Shown: positions 51,119-59,654 of the stretch, piece after piece | How positions within the stretch are numbered: the first letter of the stretch is position 1 | How the letters are laid out: every line of letters begins with the position of its first letter | DNA from: Deltaproteobacteria bacterium | Lineage (GTDB): Bacteria; Desulfobacterota; JAFDED01 | Reading direction: 5' to 3' | Assembly: GCA_019310535.1 (NCBI GenBank) | Contig: JAFDED010000047.1 | Location: 1 to 62,848, forward strand | Length of the DNA: 62,848 bases | Program-made: the position numbers and the translations under genes | The notes under the pieces: generated by a model | Told to the model about the DNA's origin: nothing | Database searches by the model: none | What the model saw: the letters and a program-made list of their open reading frames with translations, nothing else

Positions 51119-51441
51119 TCGTCCCCTCCTAATCCTTCAAGCAATAAAAATGGTTTAATTTTCCTGAGCAAGGTACGGCTAAATCCATCTATCTGGAGAA
51201 GTTCTTGCAGCACCTGAAAATCCCCTGTTTCCTCGCGATATTCAACAATTTTTTTGGCCAGTTCCATATCGATCAATGGTACATTTTTTGCAAATTCTTC
51301 TGCACTGGCCGTGTTGATGTTTACCGTTTTCCCCACGAGTGCCTGTTTTTCCTCCGCTCCTGCTACCAGGCTGAATGCACCGAGAAAAAACAAAACCGTC
51401 ACCACAATGTGTATCCATTTTTTTAAGTCAATCCGCTGCAT
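51106..51441 (-). CDS. Exported helix-hairpin-helix protein, ComEA-like
   Basis: A 111-residue protein with a signal peptide (WIHIVVTVLFFLGAFSLVAG) and one ComEA-type helix-hairpin-helix unit: VNINTASAEEFAKNVPLI followed by ELAKKIVEYREETGDFQVLQ and LLQIDGFSRTLLRKI. ComEA-type domains bind DNA during natural uptake, but similar secreted domains also appear in redox operons as small protein-binding modules. It ends with CTC and its stop lies inside the start region of the 964-residue gene. AGGAGG is 7 bases before the ATG. A DNA-uptake role is not supported by the neighbours. Confidence 0.75.
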   Translation of the reverse strand: MQRIDLKKWIHIVVTVLFFLGAFSLVAGAEEKQALVGKTVNINTASAEEFAKNVPLIDMELAKKIVEYREETGDFQVLQELLQIDGFSRTLLRKIKPFLLLEGLGGDDCTC

Positions 51442-51594
51442 CCTTATTCCTCCTGACTATTGTAAAATTATGTCTGTAATTTTTTAGCTCAGATCTGCTC
51501 TCTTTAAAGCAAAGGCCTTTGCAGTAATTCATGGTTTCTTTTTTATAATTGCACTCCTTGCAAGTTATCTCGATCTCTATATGGCTTTTACAGA

Positions 51595-52488
51595 TCAACT
51601 CTGTCCTGCCACCACAACAACCCAGCGCAAAACCAGTCCCCCGATCAGAACCATTGCGAAGATGGCACCTGCTCGAAGATTAGACCAGCGTTTCTTGGAG
51701 ACACCGAGAAACAGGGGGAGGATAACACCCATACCGATAGCTCCACCCCACCAAAGGACTCCCATCCAACCACTGAACAACTTGCCCAGTGCGCTTCTAC
51801 CCTCTAAGTTGCCTGCAGCAAGAACAACAAAGGCTATTATGGACATCAGCAAGGCCACGCGAATTATCAAAAGGACTTGATGAGAGAATTCCAAGGGACG
51901 CGAAAAATCCCTGTGATAATCCTTCAGTGGCAAAAGTATGCTCAGGAGAAGTCCTACTGATAAACCCATAGCGATAGCTGAAAAAAAGAAAACCAGCGGC
52001 AGCATATAGTTTCGCCATAATGGTACCGCGGTTACTGATAACAGAACAGCAGAATAAATGATAACGGCAACGGCAAAAGGGAGACCCATCCTGCCGAACC
52101 TTTTGCGAAGCAATCGGTTGCTCCAGCCCCTCCATTTTCCGATAGCAGGGATTCGATTCCTCCATTCGTCCGGAATCCAGAAAAGAATAAACACACCGGA
52201 GATTACTCCAAAAACCATTAAAAGCCAAACCCCCATGGACATTGGTGAGTCCAGATTGAAGTGCCCCAGCAAATGCCAGAACATGTGTTTTTGGCCCAGA
52301 TCTAAAATCAACAGGACAGCACCTACTACCAGAGCAGTTGGGGCAATTAATGAGGACATCCTCCCGCAAACTTCCCAACCCACTTCATTCTTGTCCGATG
52401 CCAAAGTCGCGAAGATGAACGACCCACCGCTCAAGCCAGCCAGATATAGATAGAAGGCTACCGCTGATCCCCAGATCGGCTCAATCAT
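51595..52488 (-). CDS. NrfD/PsrC-like membrane subunit of a molybdopterin oxidoreductase
   Basis: A 297-residue protein with about 8 membrane helices, the quinone-interacting membrane anchor typical of polysulfide, thiosulfate and nitrite reductase complexes. It starts IWGSAVAFYLYLAGLSGGSF, with the LDLGQKHMFWHLLGHFN segment that resembles the family's conserved Asp/His-containing loop. It overlaps the FeS-subunit gene by 8 bases. Together with 52481-53149 and 53160-55334 it completes a three-subunit enzyme. Confidence 0.88.
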   Translation of the reverse strand: MIEPIWGSAVAFYLYLAGLSGGSFIFATLASDKNEVGWEVCGRMSSLIAPTALVVGAVLLILDLGQKHMFWHLLGHFNLDSPMSMGVWLLMVFGVISGVFILFWIPDEWRNRIPAIGKWRGWSNRLLRKRFGRMGLPFAVAVIIYSAVLLSVTAVPLWRNYMLPLVFFFSAIAMGLSVGLLLSILLPLKDYHRDFSRPLEFSHQVLLIIRVALLMSIIAFVVLAAGNLEGRSALGKLFSGWMGVLWWGGAIGMGVILPLFLGVSKKRWSNLRAGAIFAMVLIGGLVLRWVVVVAGQS

Positions 52489-53149
52489 CTCTTACCCCAT
52501 TCGATTTAAACCCTTCGGCCTTTTTCAACAGCCAGAGAGTTATTCCAACCCCGGGGATTAAACCTATAAGCCACTTCACCAGTTGAGTCGAGGTCAAAAC
52601 ATTTGCAGGAACAGGATTCGGCAACTGGTAATCTCCCGGTTTTCGGTCCAGTTCGTAGACCATGTGGAGCCTTTCCGGTTTCCCATAAGCATTTATGGAA
52701 TCGGGAACTTTCCCATCCGGGTAGTAAACAAGAGCGTTCGCGGTGCATTTGGCTACACACGCCGGTTCCCTTCCATTATCAACACGATGGGAACAAAAGC
52801 TGCATTTGCGCATAGTATGGTGAAATGGGCTGAATTGTGGCACATGGAAAGGGCACGCCTGGATGCAGTACCCACAGCCGACACATTTATTCCGGAAATG
52901 GACAACAATGCCATCGTCCCGCCTGAGTAAGGCCCCGACAGGGCAAGCGGATACACAGGATGGATCATTACAGTGGAAACAGGCCGATGAGATGAAATAA
53001 TTCCTGGCATCCGGGAAATGCCCTTCTTCAAAGCTCTTAACCCTCCTGAACCGCAATCCGGGAGGAGCGTCATTCTCCAGTTGACATGCAATCTCACATG
53101 AATGGCACTTGATGCACCGATCTGCATGGAAAACGATCAATCGCTCCAT
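52481..53149 (-). CDS. Four-cluster FeS subunit, NrfC/PsrB/HybA-like, with a C-terminal membrane helix
   Basis: A 222-residue electron-transfer subunit. Cys motifs CIKCHSCEIAC, CFHCNDPSCVSACPVGAL, CVGCGYCIQACP and CSFCSHRVDNGREPACVAKC give the usual four [4Fe-4S] sites. After residue ~190 a hydrophobic segment (LVKWLIGLIPGVGITLWLL) should tie it to the membrane. It has no signal, so it would be exported with the Tat-dependent catalytic partner. The catalytic gene ends 10 bases upstream. Confidence 0.92.
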   Translation of the reverse strand: MERLIVFHADRCIKCHSCEIACQLENDAPPGLRFRRVKSFEEGHFPDARNYFISSACFHCNDPSCVSACPVGALLRRDDGIVVHFRNKCVGCGYCIQACPFHVPQFSPFHHTMRKCSFCSHRVDNGREPACVAKCTANALVYYPDGKVPDSINAYGKPERLHMVYELDRKPGDYQLPNPVPANVLTSTQLVKWLIGLIPGVGITLWLLKKAEGFKSNGVRDD

Positions 53150-53159
53150 CAGAAGATCC

Positions 53160-55334
53160 TCAAGTCTTTATCAGCCTGCAACCAAAACCATTGAATTGCG
53201 CGGCCACCTTATCCCAGTAATTGGGTGTAATCCGGTTGGTGTTTTCCCCTCTGTTCCCTGTAAAGGGACTTGTCGGGTTTAAACAAAATGGGGTCCAGAT
53301 AACCCCGGGGAGAATGCCTTCTGTAAGCTGAACTCTGGCCTTTATTTTACCCACTCTTGTCTCCACGTGAATCCATTCTCCGTCTTTGATTCCACATTGG
53401 CCGGCCGTCGAAGGATTCACATGCACAACGTTTCCGCTGGAGAACTGGGCCAGATAGGCCGACCAGTTTGTCATGGTCTGGTGCCAGTGATGGACCACTT
53501 TCCCCTGGGTAAAGATCAAAGGAAAATGTTTCCTGACTTTCTGATTATTGACCGGGCTTCCCTTGGGTTCGGTCCATCGGATGGGACCGAGAGCTTTGGA
53601 TAAAAGTTCCACCTTTTTGTGGGGCGTGGCAAATCGGTTATCCGGATACAGGGTTCCCAGCGTGCCGGGATGATCTTCGGATGGGCAGGGCCAGGAGATT
53701 CCGGTCGGGCTTTTCTTCAGCCTTTTCAGGGTCAATCCCTTCCAGGAAGGGGTATGCCTTCTATGAAGCTCGTAAATATCTTCTACGCTATGGATTTTTG
53801 GATAGGAATCTCCCAGGAGCCTTTTGCCAACATCGGTGTAAAAACGCCAGTCCGGCACAGTATCGCCAAGGCTTTCTATGGCCTGTCCTCTCCAAACGAT
53901 CTGGCGCTGAGCACCGTACATGGAACCCTCGGATTCGAATCCCATGGTGGACGGGATAATTAAGTGGGCCAGAGCAGCTCCTTCATCCATGAAAAAGCCC
54001 CGATATACCACGAACCCAACTTTTTGAATGGCCTTCTTGACACGATTCGAGTCAGGGTATCGGCCAAAGTTGCCGCTGAGCAAGAGCAAATCAACTTCGC
54101 CCCGTTTCATTTTATAAAGTATTTTTCGAACATGTAATTTCTGAGGCAGGTCGGGTGCTTTGAACTTCTCTTCGAAATCTTCGCTTTTCGGGGGCTTTCC
54201 CCCCTGAACTGGCATGATCCCTTTTCCCGGACCTGAAAGCTGGCCTGTGACAGCCTGAAAGCTCACAATTGCTCGAACGGTTTGGATGGAATTGGTATAC
54301 CGGGAAATGGCTGCTCCTATCCAGATGATGGTACCTTTGCTCTTGGCCAGCATCCGGGCGAGGGCCACGATTTTCCGGGGTGGAATCCGCGTGATTTCCG
54401 CTGTTTTTTCAGGCGTGTACCCCTCGCATGATCGGGCCAGCTCGTCGAATCCATTGACATGGTTAACCACAAATTGCCGATTATATAGATTTTCCTTGAT
54501 CAAGACCCTGATCATCCCCAGGAAAAGGGCGCCATCGGTCCCTGGTCGGATAATCACCTGCTCATCGACTTGATTTGTCGTGGGCGTGGTGCGGAAATCG
54601 AAATAAAGAATGCGTGCGCCCTTCTCCCGTGCTCGTCGAAGCCATTGCACGTAAATGGGATACGTCACGGCCACGTTGGCTCCTACAAGCAATACACACT
54701 CCGCATTTTCCAACCCGTCAATAGTAGTAGGGGTAGTGGCTTCGCCCAGACACATCCGGAGAGCAATTGAGATGTTGCCCACGCACGAATCGCCAGGCGA
54801 GTAGATGCCTGGGAAACCTGCCATGTGCAAGGTCATATGGGCGGCCAGTTCCGCCTCGTGACAATCCCAGAGCGGAGCGAACAGCGCTAGCCGGTGGGCA
54901 TAGTCTTCAGCGTGTTTCTCCTTGATCTTTCGTATTTTTTCGGCCACGATGTCCACGGCCTGGGGGTAGGAAATTCGTTTCCAGCTATTACCTTCGCGAA
55001 AAAGCGGATGTAGGAGCCGGTGTGGGCTATACGTAAGCTCCACTATGGCCTGTCCTTTCGGGCACATGGAGCCACCCGTCCAGAAATTTTCCCGGTTCCC
55101 ATAGACGTTCACCACACGGCCGTTTTTTAGCTGCACTTTTGTGGTACAGCGAGTCTGGCAGTAAGGGCATACCCCGTCGATTTCAGTGTCAAATAGCAGG
55201 CCTTCAGATAAGGGGGAGACACCGGCCTCGCCAGACCCGGGAGAGAAGGCCAGCCCGCCCGCCACAATCCCCCCCAGCTTTAAAAACTCGCGACGTGTAG
55301 TTTTCCCCCCGCTGTCGCCATTATCATTTGTCAT
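53160..55334 (-). CDS. Tat-exported molybdopterin oxidoreductase, PhsA/PsrA-like
   Basis: A 724-residue catalytic subunit of the DMSO-reductase superfamily using Mo/W-bis-MGD. Tat motif TTRREFLK (12-19); N-terminal [4Fe-4S] Cys56, Cys59, Cys63 and Cys91 (CPYCQTRC ... GSMCPKG); SPGDSCVGN puts Cys184 where the Mo ligand is expected; C-terminal MGD domain has HVNPSTAGQCGIKDGEWIHV. Length and Cys ligand resemble polysulfide and thiosulfate reductases, but arsenate and other reductases share these traits. It starts on an ATGA overlap with the alkaline-phosphatase-superfamily gene. Substrate unknown. Confidence 0.88.
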   Translation of the reverse strand: MTNDNGDSGGKTTRREFLKLGGIVAGGLAFSPGSGEAGVSPLSEGLLFDTEIDGVCPYCQTRCTTKVQLKNGRVVNVYGNRENFWTGGSMCPKGQAIVELTYSPHRLLHPLFREGNSWKRISYPQAVDIVAEKIRKIKEKHAEDYAHRLALFAPLWDCHEAELAAHMTLHMAGFPGIYSPGDSCVGNISIALRMCLGEATTPTTIDGLENAECVLLVGANVAVTYPIYVQWLRRAREKGARILYFDFRTTPTTNQVDEQVIIRPGTDGALFLGMIRVLIKENLYNRQFVVNHVNGFDELARSCEGYTPEKTAEITRIPPRKIVALARMLAKSKGTIIWIGAAISRYTNSIQTVRAIVSFQAVTGQLSGPGKGIMPVQGGKPPKSEDFEEKFKAPDLPQKLHVRKILYKMKRGEVDLLLLSGNFGRYPDSNRVKKAIQKVGFVVYRGFFMDEGAALAHLIIPSTMGFESEGSMYGAQRQIVWRGQAIESLGDTVPDWRFYTDVGKRLLGDSYPKIHSVEDIYELHRRHTPSWKGLTLKRLKKSPTGISWPCPSEDHPGTLGTLYPDNRFATPHKKVELLSKALGPIRWTEPKGSPVNNQKVRKHFPLIFTQGKVVHHWHQTMTNWSAYLAQFSSGNVVHVNPSTAGQCGIKDGEWIHVETRVGKIKARVQLTEGILPGVIWTPFCLNPTSPFTGNRGENTNRITPNYWDKVAAQFNGFGCRLIKT

Positions 55335-57397
55335 ACAATTTCCCTTTTCTTGGCCAGCGGTGAATCCTGCTCGAACACCTTATACAGAATACGCCCTTCG
55401 AGATTCGGCGGCGGTACCAAGCCATAAATGTGCATGATGGTCGGAAAGACATCAAGCATATGGCCGTTATCGGATGCATCGAAATTTTTCCTCACGTTCG
55501 GTCCGGTCATGATAAACGTGGTGAGTGCGTTTCCATGATAGGCCGTGAAGTGCCTCCTGGGTTTATACCAATCCCTGTTCTTATATCCGAATCCACCCCA
55601 GTTAATTTGGTAGAGGCCGTCATTGGGCCCCGGAACCTTGTAGCCTGATGAATCCCGCGTACCGCAAAACTGGACATCGCCGGCATACCATCCATAGCTC
55701 CCCTTGGGGTAGATGTTCTCCACTCTATCAACCTTATACACGAACGGACTGCCATCGGGATGCTTTACCTTTTTGAGCTCTTCAATAATATAATCTCTGA
55801 GCTTCTCGTACTCGGAGTACTCCACTATCCCATGCTCCTGTCTGCCCTTCAGATTGATGAAGATCCCGGGGTTGTCCGCGGAAAAGGCCTTGGTACGCGT
55901 CCAATCGATGTCTTCGGGATAGTAATAGCGCTTCACCTTCCCTTCCACATCTTTCTTTACTTGCAAAAGGCCCAACTTATGGAGCCATGAATTGGGCTGA
56001 AAATCATACTTCACCGGCGCCCACCCATGGTCGGAAATGATGAATACATAAGTATCTTTTGGAACGACCTTCAGGATATCTGCCAGCTCGCGGTCGATAA
56101 ATTTTGTGAAGTCCTTCATTACTTTTCCATTGCCATACTTCCTCTCGTATTCCGGAGACCAGTCGGGATTGCCTTTTATCCGAACCATGTTGTGGTTCAG
56201 CCGGTCGTAGGGCATGTTGGAGAACCAGAAAAAGTCCCATTCTTTGTTCTGCAAAAGCCACTTTACGATCTTGTCTTGCTCTCGAGTCGCGTCATAACAA
56301 TCCTCGATGAGTGTCTCTTCTTCCTGTACGTACGCGATAAATGAGCTGTAATCATATTCGAAGGGGAGATTTGGTGTCCGATAATATCCTACGGCGTCGA
56401 AGACCTCTTTCTGAAGGGAGGCGGGATAGGTCCATTGATCAGTGGGCACGCAGGGACCATCAAAGAACGGGTTGATTGGATCATGATCAAGCTCCGCCGA
56501 GGGATCCTGCATGAGCTTGTAGCGGTAAAGTTGCAGCTCTCCTTTGGCCGCGTCGAGATGTTCGACCTTCCAGCGGATCACAGCGCGGCGGCCGTTTGGG
56601 AACTTGAGGGGCATGTAATTTGACCACTGACCTTTTTGCAAGGTGACCCGCTGATCGTTGTAAGCAATGGTCACCAGGTTGATAATGGGGTTCAAACTGA
56701 GGTGGAGGGGAACTTCCATGCCGTGATAACGAATGGAGGTGGTTACTTTGCCATCCACAAACTTGATCCGGCTCTTAACTGGTCTGGCCGCCCGGTGTCT
56801 CCGCTGGGTGTAATACACGTGTCCCTTGCAATTCGGATCATCGCCTAGCCCGGGCGCCCCCTTGCCCGACATCATGAATCCGTCCTTCAGACGCTCCGGG
56901 GGCCAACTCATGGCGCACCCGCACATGCCGACCTTCACTCCGGCTTCCGCCAGCATGAAGGGAATGGTGGCCACGTGCATTCGATAGAAACGATTGATAC
57001 CCGATGTCTGTGAGGCCCATTTGTCATAGACTTTCCATGGGTGGGACCCGAAGAAATTGTTCTGGCCTGGTCCCACTCCGGTCAGGTATGCAGCCCAGGC
57101 GTCCACAGACATCCCGCGAAAGATGTTCTCAAAAGTGCCGTAAGCGCCGGATTGTATCAGCTTCTTGAACGTGGGGAGTTCCCCTTCTTTTACCCATTCC
57201 AGGATGCGCGGCATGTCGCAGGAGTCCAATCCAATCACGAGAACCTTCGGTTTTTTGCCTGGGGGAACGCTTTGAGCCTTCGACTGGGCGCTGGCATCTC
57301 CGGCCTTTAAAAGTGAACCGGCAAAGGGGACAGCCGCCAAAGAGCCCACTGACCATTTCATTACATCTCGTCGGGAGATTTTTTTCTCATTGCTCAT
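55331..57397 (-). CDS. Tat-exported alkaline-phosphatase-superfamily hydrolase (type I phosphodiesterase/sulfatase-like)
   Basis: A 688-residue exported enzyme. Tat motif SRRDVMK (8-14) with a following hydrophobic stretch. VIGLDSCDMPRILEWVKEGE and FRGMSVDAWAAYLTGVGPGQ resemble the metal-site Asp and nucleophile regions of phosphodiesterase-type members, with Ser at the nucleophile position; later metal ligands lie in FWFSNMPYDRLNHN, ISDHGWAPV and FTAYHGN. Such enzymes hydrolyse phosphate or sulfate esters. ATG 57397 is chosen for AAGGAGGT 7 bases upstream. The following gene overlaps by ATGA, which links it tightly to the molybdoenzyme. Confidence 0.8.
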   Translation of the reverse strand: MSNEKKISRRDVMKWSVGSLAAVPFAGSLLKAGDASAQSKAQSVPPGKKPKVLVIGLDSCDMPRILEWVKEGELPTFKKLIQSGAYGTFENIFRGMSVDAWAAYLTGVGPGQNNFFGSHPWKVYDKWASQTSGINRFYRMHVATIPFMLAEAGVKVGMCGCAMSWPPERLKDGFMMSGKGAPGLGDDPNCKGHVYYTQRRHRAARPVKSRIKFVDGKVTTSIRYHGMEVPLHLSLNPIINLVTIAYNDQRVTLQKGQWSNYMPLKFPNGRRAVIRWKVEHLDAAKGELQLYRYKLMQDPSAELDHDPINPFFDGPCVPTDQWTYPASLQKEVFDAVGYYRTPNLPFEYDYSSFIAYVQEEETLIEDCYDATREQDKIVKWLLQNKEWDFFWFSNMPYDRLNHNMVRIKGNPDWSPEYERKYGNGKVMKDFTKFIDRELADILKVVPKDTYVFIISDHGWAPVKYDFQPNSWLHKLGLLQVKKDVEGKVKRYYYPEDIDWTRTKAFSADNPGIFINLKGRQEHGIVEYSEYEKLRDYIIEELKKVKHPDGSPFVYKVDRVENIYPKGSYGWYAGDVQFCGTRDSSGYKVPGPNDGLYQINWGGFGYKNRDWYKPRRHFTAYHGNALTTFIMTGPNVRKNFDASDNGHMLDVFPTIMHIYGLVPPPNLEGRILYKVFEQDSPLAKKREIV

Positions 57398-57509
57398 TGA
57401 ATAACCTCCTTTTCTTGAAAAAACCACGCGCGCTTAGTCCTCTAATGCTCCGGGCTAAGGGCGGAAAATTGCATCAAATATGAACTTGTTATCGGGGACA
57501 ACTTTAAAA

Positions 57510-57806
57510 TCAGCACTTCGACGGCCTCAAGCTGGGCTCTTCCTCTTCTTCCTCCTCCTCCTCTTCTTCTCCTTCTGGAGGCTGTTCCTTTTTCGGTTCT
57601 GTTGCCTCAGGCTTCTTAATCATTCCCTCTGGTTTCTTCTCTTCTTGCTGCGCCAGCCATAAGAATTCATTACTTTCACCGGCAGTCAAGTTTACCTGAA
57701 AGATGGATGTCCCTCCAGCTTTTGCCGTCTGGGCCAGGGCGGGAATTACAATCAGGCTGAATATAAAAACCACAGCCATGCACATGGAAATCGTTCGTTT
57801 TTTCAT
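57510..57806 (-). CDS. Small exported protein with an acidic poly-Glu tail
   Basis: A 98-residue protein with a clean signal peptide (RTISMCMAVVFIFSLIVIPA, cut after LAQ or AKA). After a short middle it has a Lys/Pro/Glu-rich segment (QQEEKKPEGMIKKPEATEPK) and a run of 11 Glu, ending PSLRPSKC. GAA/GAG codons give a trinucleotide tract at about 57536-57576 that could vary in length without changing frame. GGAGGT lies 7 bases before the ATG. It is the first gene after the sigma-54-like site. Function unknown; metal binding by the acidic tail is a guess. Confidence 0.7.
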   Translation of the reverse strand: MKKRTISMCMAVVFIFSLIVIPALAQTAKAGGTSIFQVNLTAGESNEFLWLAQQEEKKPEGMIKKPEATEPKKEQPPEGEEEEEEEEEEEPSLRPSKC

Positions 57807-58278
57807 TGGCTTACCTCCATGGATGAATCGTCGGTCCCTTCTTCAACTTCACCATCTCAATAAAGGAGGGAACCGCTTTATACAATTTCTTAAGACTCAT
57901 GTTGTGAGTACTTTTATAATGTATAAATTATTGCCACTGGCTACTTGCTTACCGCAATTTAATAGCCCGGCAGCTGATTATACGCGTCCAACATCCGCGA
58001 ATCGTAAGAGGTCCTCTGAATCAGTTTTTATATGTGATATTCGGCTTTCCTGCGGTGCTCAAATAATCAAATCATGCCCATTTTTCAACATCGCCTGCTC
58101 AAATGATTATAAAATATCAACAGTATTTTTATCCAATTATCGTGCCAAAGATGGAGCGAGAATCTTCTGGGGTTCCAACTGGTTGTTATCTAAATAAATC
58201 AATAAAAGATCTGTGGGGATGTTGAAGGTTAAAGGCTGGGCATTGTGTGCGGATAATTGCACAATTGTGAATCAATCT
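57807..58278. other. 472-base regulatory spacer
   Basis: AT-rich region between the sigma-54 activator gene and the exported-protein operon. A sigma-54-like promoter is at 58132-58147 (separate entry). No gene is seen. Confidence 0.55.
58132..58147 (-). promoter_or_regulatory. Sigma-54-like promoter reading into the exported-protein operon
   Basis: On the minus strand TGGCACGATAATTGGA: the -24 element TGGCAC is exact, spacing to TTG is 5 bases and the -12 element is TTGGA against consensus TTGCA. It lies about 325 bases before the 98-residue gene and directly beyond an NtrC-type activator gene. The -12 GC dinucleotide being GG weakens the call. Confidence 0.45.
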
Positions 58279-59640
58279 CTACAGTTGCAGATTGTACATG
58301 GCCATCTTATCATAAAAAGCCCTTCGACTGATGCCAAGGAGTCGGGCGGCCATGCTCCGGTTGTTGTTCGAAGCGTTCAATGCCTGAACGATCGCCTGCC
58401 TCTCCGCCTCTTCAACAGCCTGTTTTAATGATAATAATTGCTTATTCATCACTCCATTTTTTTCGATTGGGGCTTGAAACTCCATGCACAGGCAATCCAA
58501 GGTTAATGTCTCATTCTCTGAGAGGAGCACCCCTCGCTCTAATATGTTGGCCAATTCTCGAATATTCCCCTTCCAGGGCATATTGTACAGCATGTGAAGC
58601 ACGTTGGGCTTAACACTGCTGATTTTCTTTTTGTACATCTTGCAGAATTTTTTTAAAAAGTGATCGATGAGGAGAGGTATTTCCTCCCTTCGTTCCCTCA
58701 ATGGAGGCAAATACAAGGGAACCACAGCCAATCGATAGTAGAGATCCTCTCGGAATAATCCCTGATCCACAGCGGTATTTAAATCCCGGTTCGTCGCGGA
58801 AATAAATCGCACGTTTATCTTAACCGGTCGATTTCCGCCCACCGGTTTTATTTCCCTTTCCTGAACCGCTCTGAGCAGCTTTACCTGGGTCGAAAGCTTA
58901 ATTTCAGAGATCTCATCCAGGAAAATAGTGCCTTCTTGCGCCTCTTCCAAAAGCCCCCTCTTGGCTCTTATCGCCCCGGTGAAAGCCCCCTTGACATGGC
59001 CAAAAAGCTCGCTTTCCAGCAATGTCTCAGTGAGTGCGCTGCAGTCGATAGGCAAGAAAGGGTATTCTCTCCGAGAGCTGTTTTGGTGAATAGTTCTCGC
59101 CAGCAGCTCCTTTCCGGTTCCCGTTTCTCCTTGGATCAACACGGTTGCATGGGAATCTGAAATTTTTTCAATTCTGCGGAGCAATTCCTGCATGGATTTG
59201 CTGTATCCAACCACCATTTTGGGAAATTCATCGTCTTCCTCCTGTACGCGTAAAACATCTAACTTCCTGTGCAGTTTTCCATATTCCAGCGCCCTTTTTA
59301 CGAGAATCTCCATATCCCGAAGCTTGAAAGGCTTGGTAATGTAATGAAAGGCCCCCAATTTAATCGCCTCCACAGCGGTTTCGATAGTGCCCACGCCGGT
59401 AATAATGATAAAAGGGAGTGCGGAGTCGGTAGTGCGAACACGTTCTAAAAGCTCCAAACCGCTGATGTCATCCATAGCCATGTCCGATATAATCAGATCG
59501 AACATGGTTTCCTCGATGGCTTTCCAGGCATCTTCTCCGGATTCCTCGGTCTGGACCTGATATCCCAGGCGGGTAAGAAACCTGCTCAATGCCCGTATCA
59601 TTTCGGGTTCATCTTCGACAATGAGAATTTTCTCGGACAA
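58279..59640 (-). CDS. NtrC-family response regulator (sigma-54-dependent activator)
   Basis: A 453-residue cytoplasmic transcription activator. Receiver domain 1-120 with phospho-acceptor Asp53 (LIISDMAMDD) and Lys103; AAA+ domain with Walker A GETGTGKE (171-178), the sigma-54-contact loop GAFTGA (218-223) and Walker B GTIFLDEISEI; C-terminal Fis-type helix-turn-helix ending GISRRAFYDKMAMY. It follows the sensor kinase by 14 bases and must work with it. The sigma-54-like site beyond its stop makes the exported redox operon the probable target. Confidence 0.95.
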   Translation of the reverse strand: MSEKILIVEDEPEMIRALSRFLTRLGYQVQTEESGEDAWKAIEETMFDLIISDMAMDDISGLELLERVRTTDSALPFIIITGVGTIETAVEAIKLGAFHYITKPFKLRDMEILVKRALEYGKLHRKLDVLRVQEEDDEFPKMVVGYSKSMQELLRRIEKISDSHATVLIQGETGTGKELLARTIHQNSSRREYPFLPIDCSALTETLLESELFGHVKGAFTGAIRAKRGLLEEAQEGTIFLDEISEIKLSTQVKLLRAVQEREIKPVGGNRPVKINVRFISATNRDLNTAVDQGLFREDLYYRLAVVPLYLPPLRERREEIPLLIDHFLKKFCKMYKKKISSVKPNVLHMLYNMPWKGNIRELANILERGVLLSENETLTLDCLCMEFQAPIEKNGVMNKQLLSLKQAVEEAERQAIVQALNASNNNRSMAARLLGISRRAFYDKMAMYNLQL

Positions 59641-59654
59641 TTGCGAACCTTCCT

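Noticed and set aside
51106-51441. Natural-competence gene comEA
   Set aside because: The helix-hairpin-helix domain is real, but no other competence gene is nearby and the setting is a redox operon, so no gene symbol was given.
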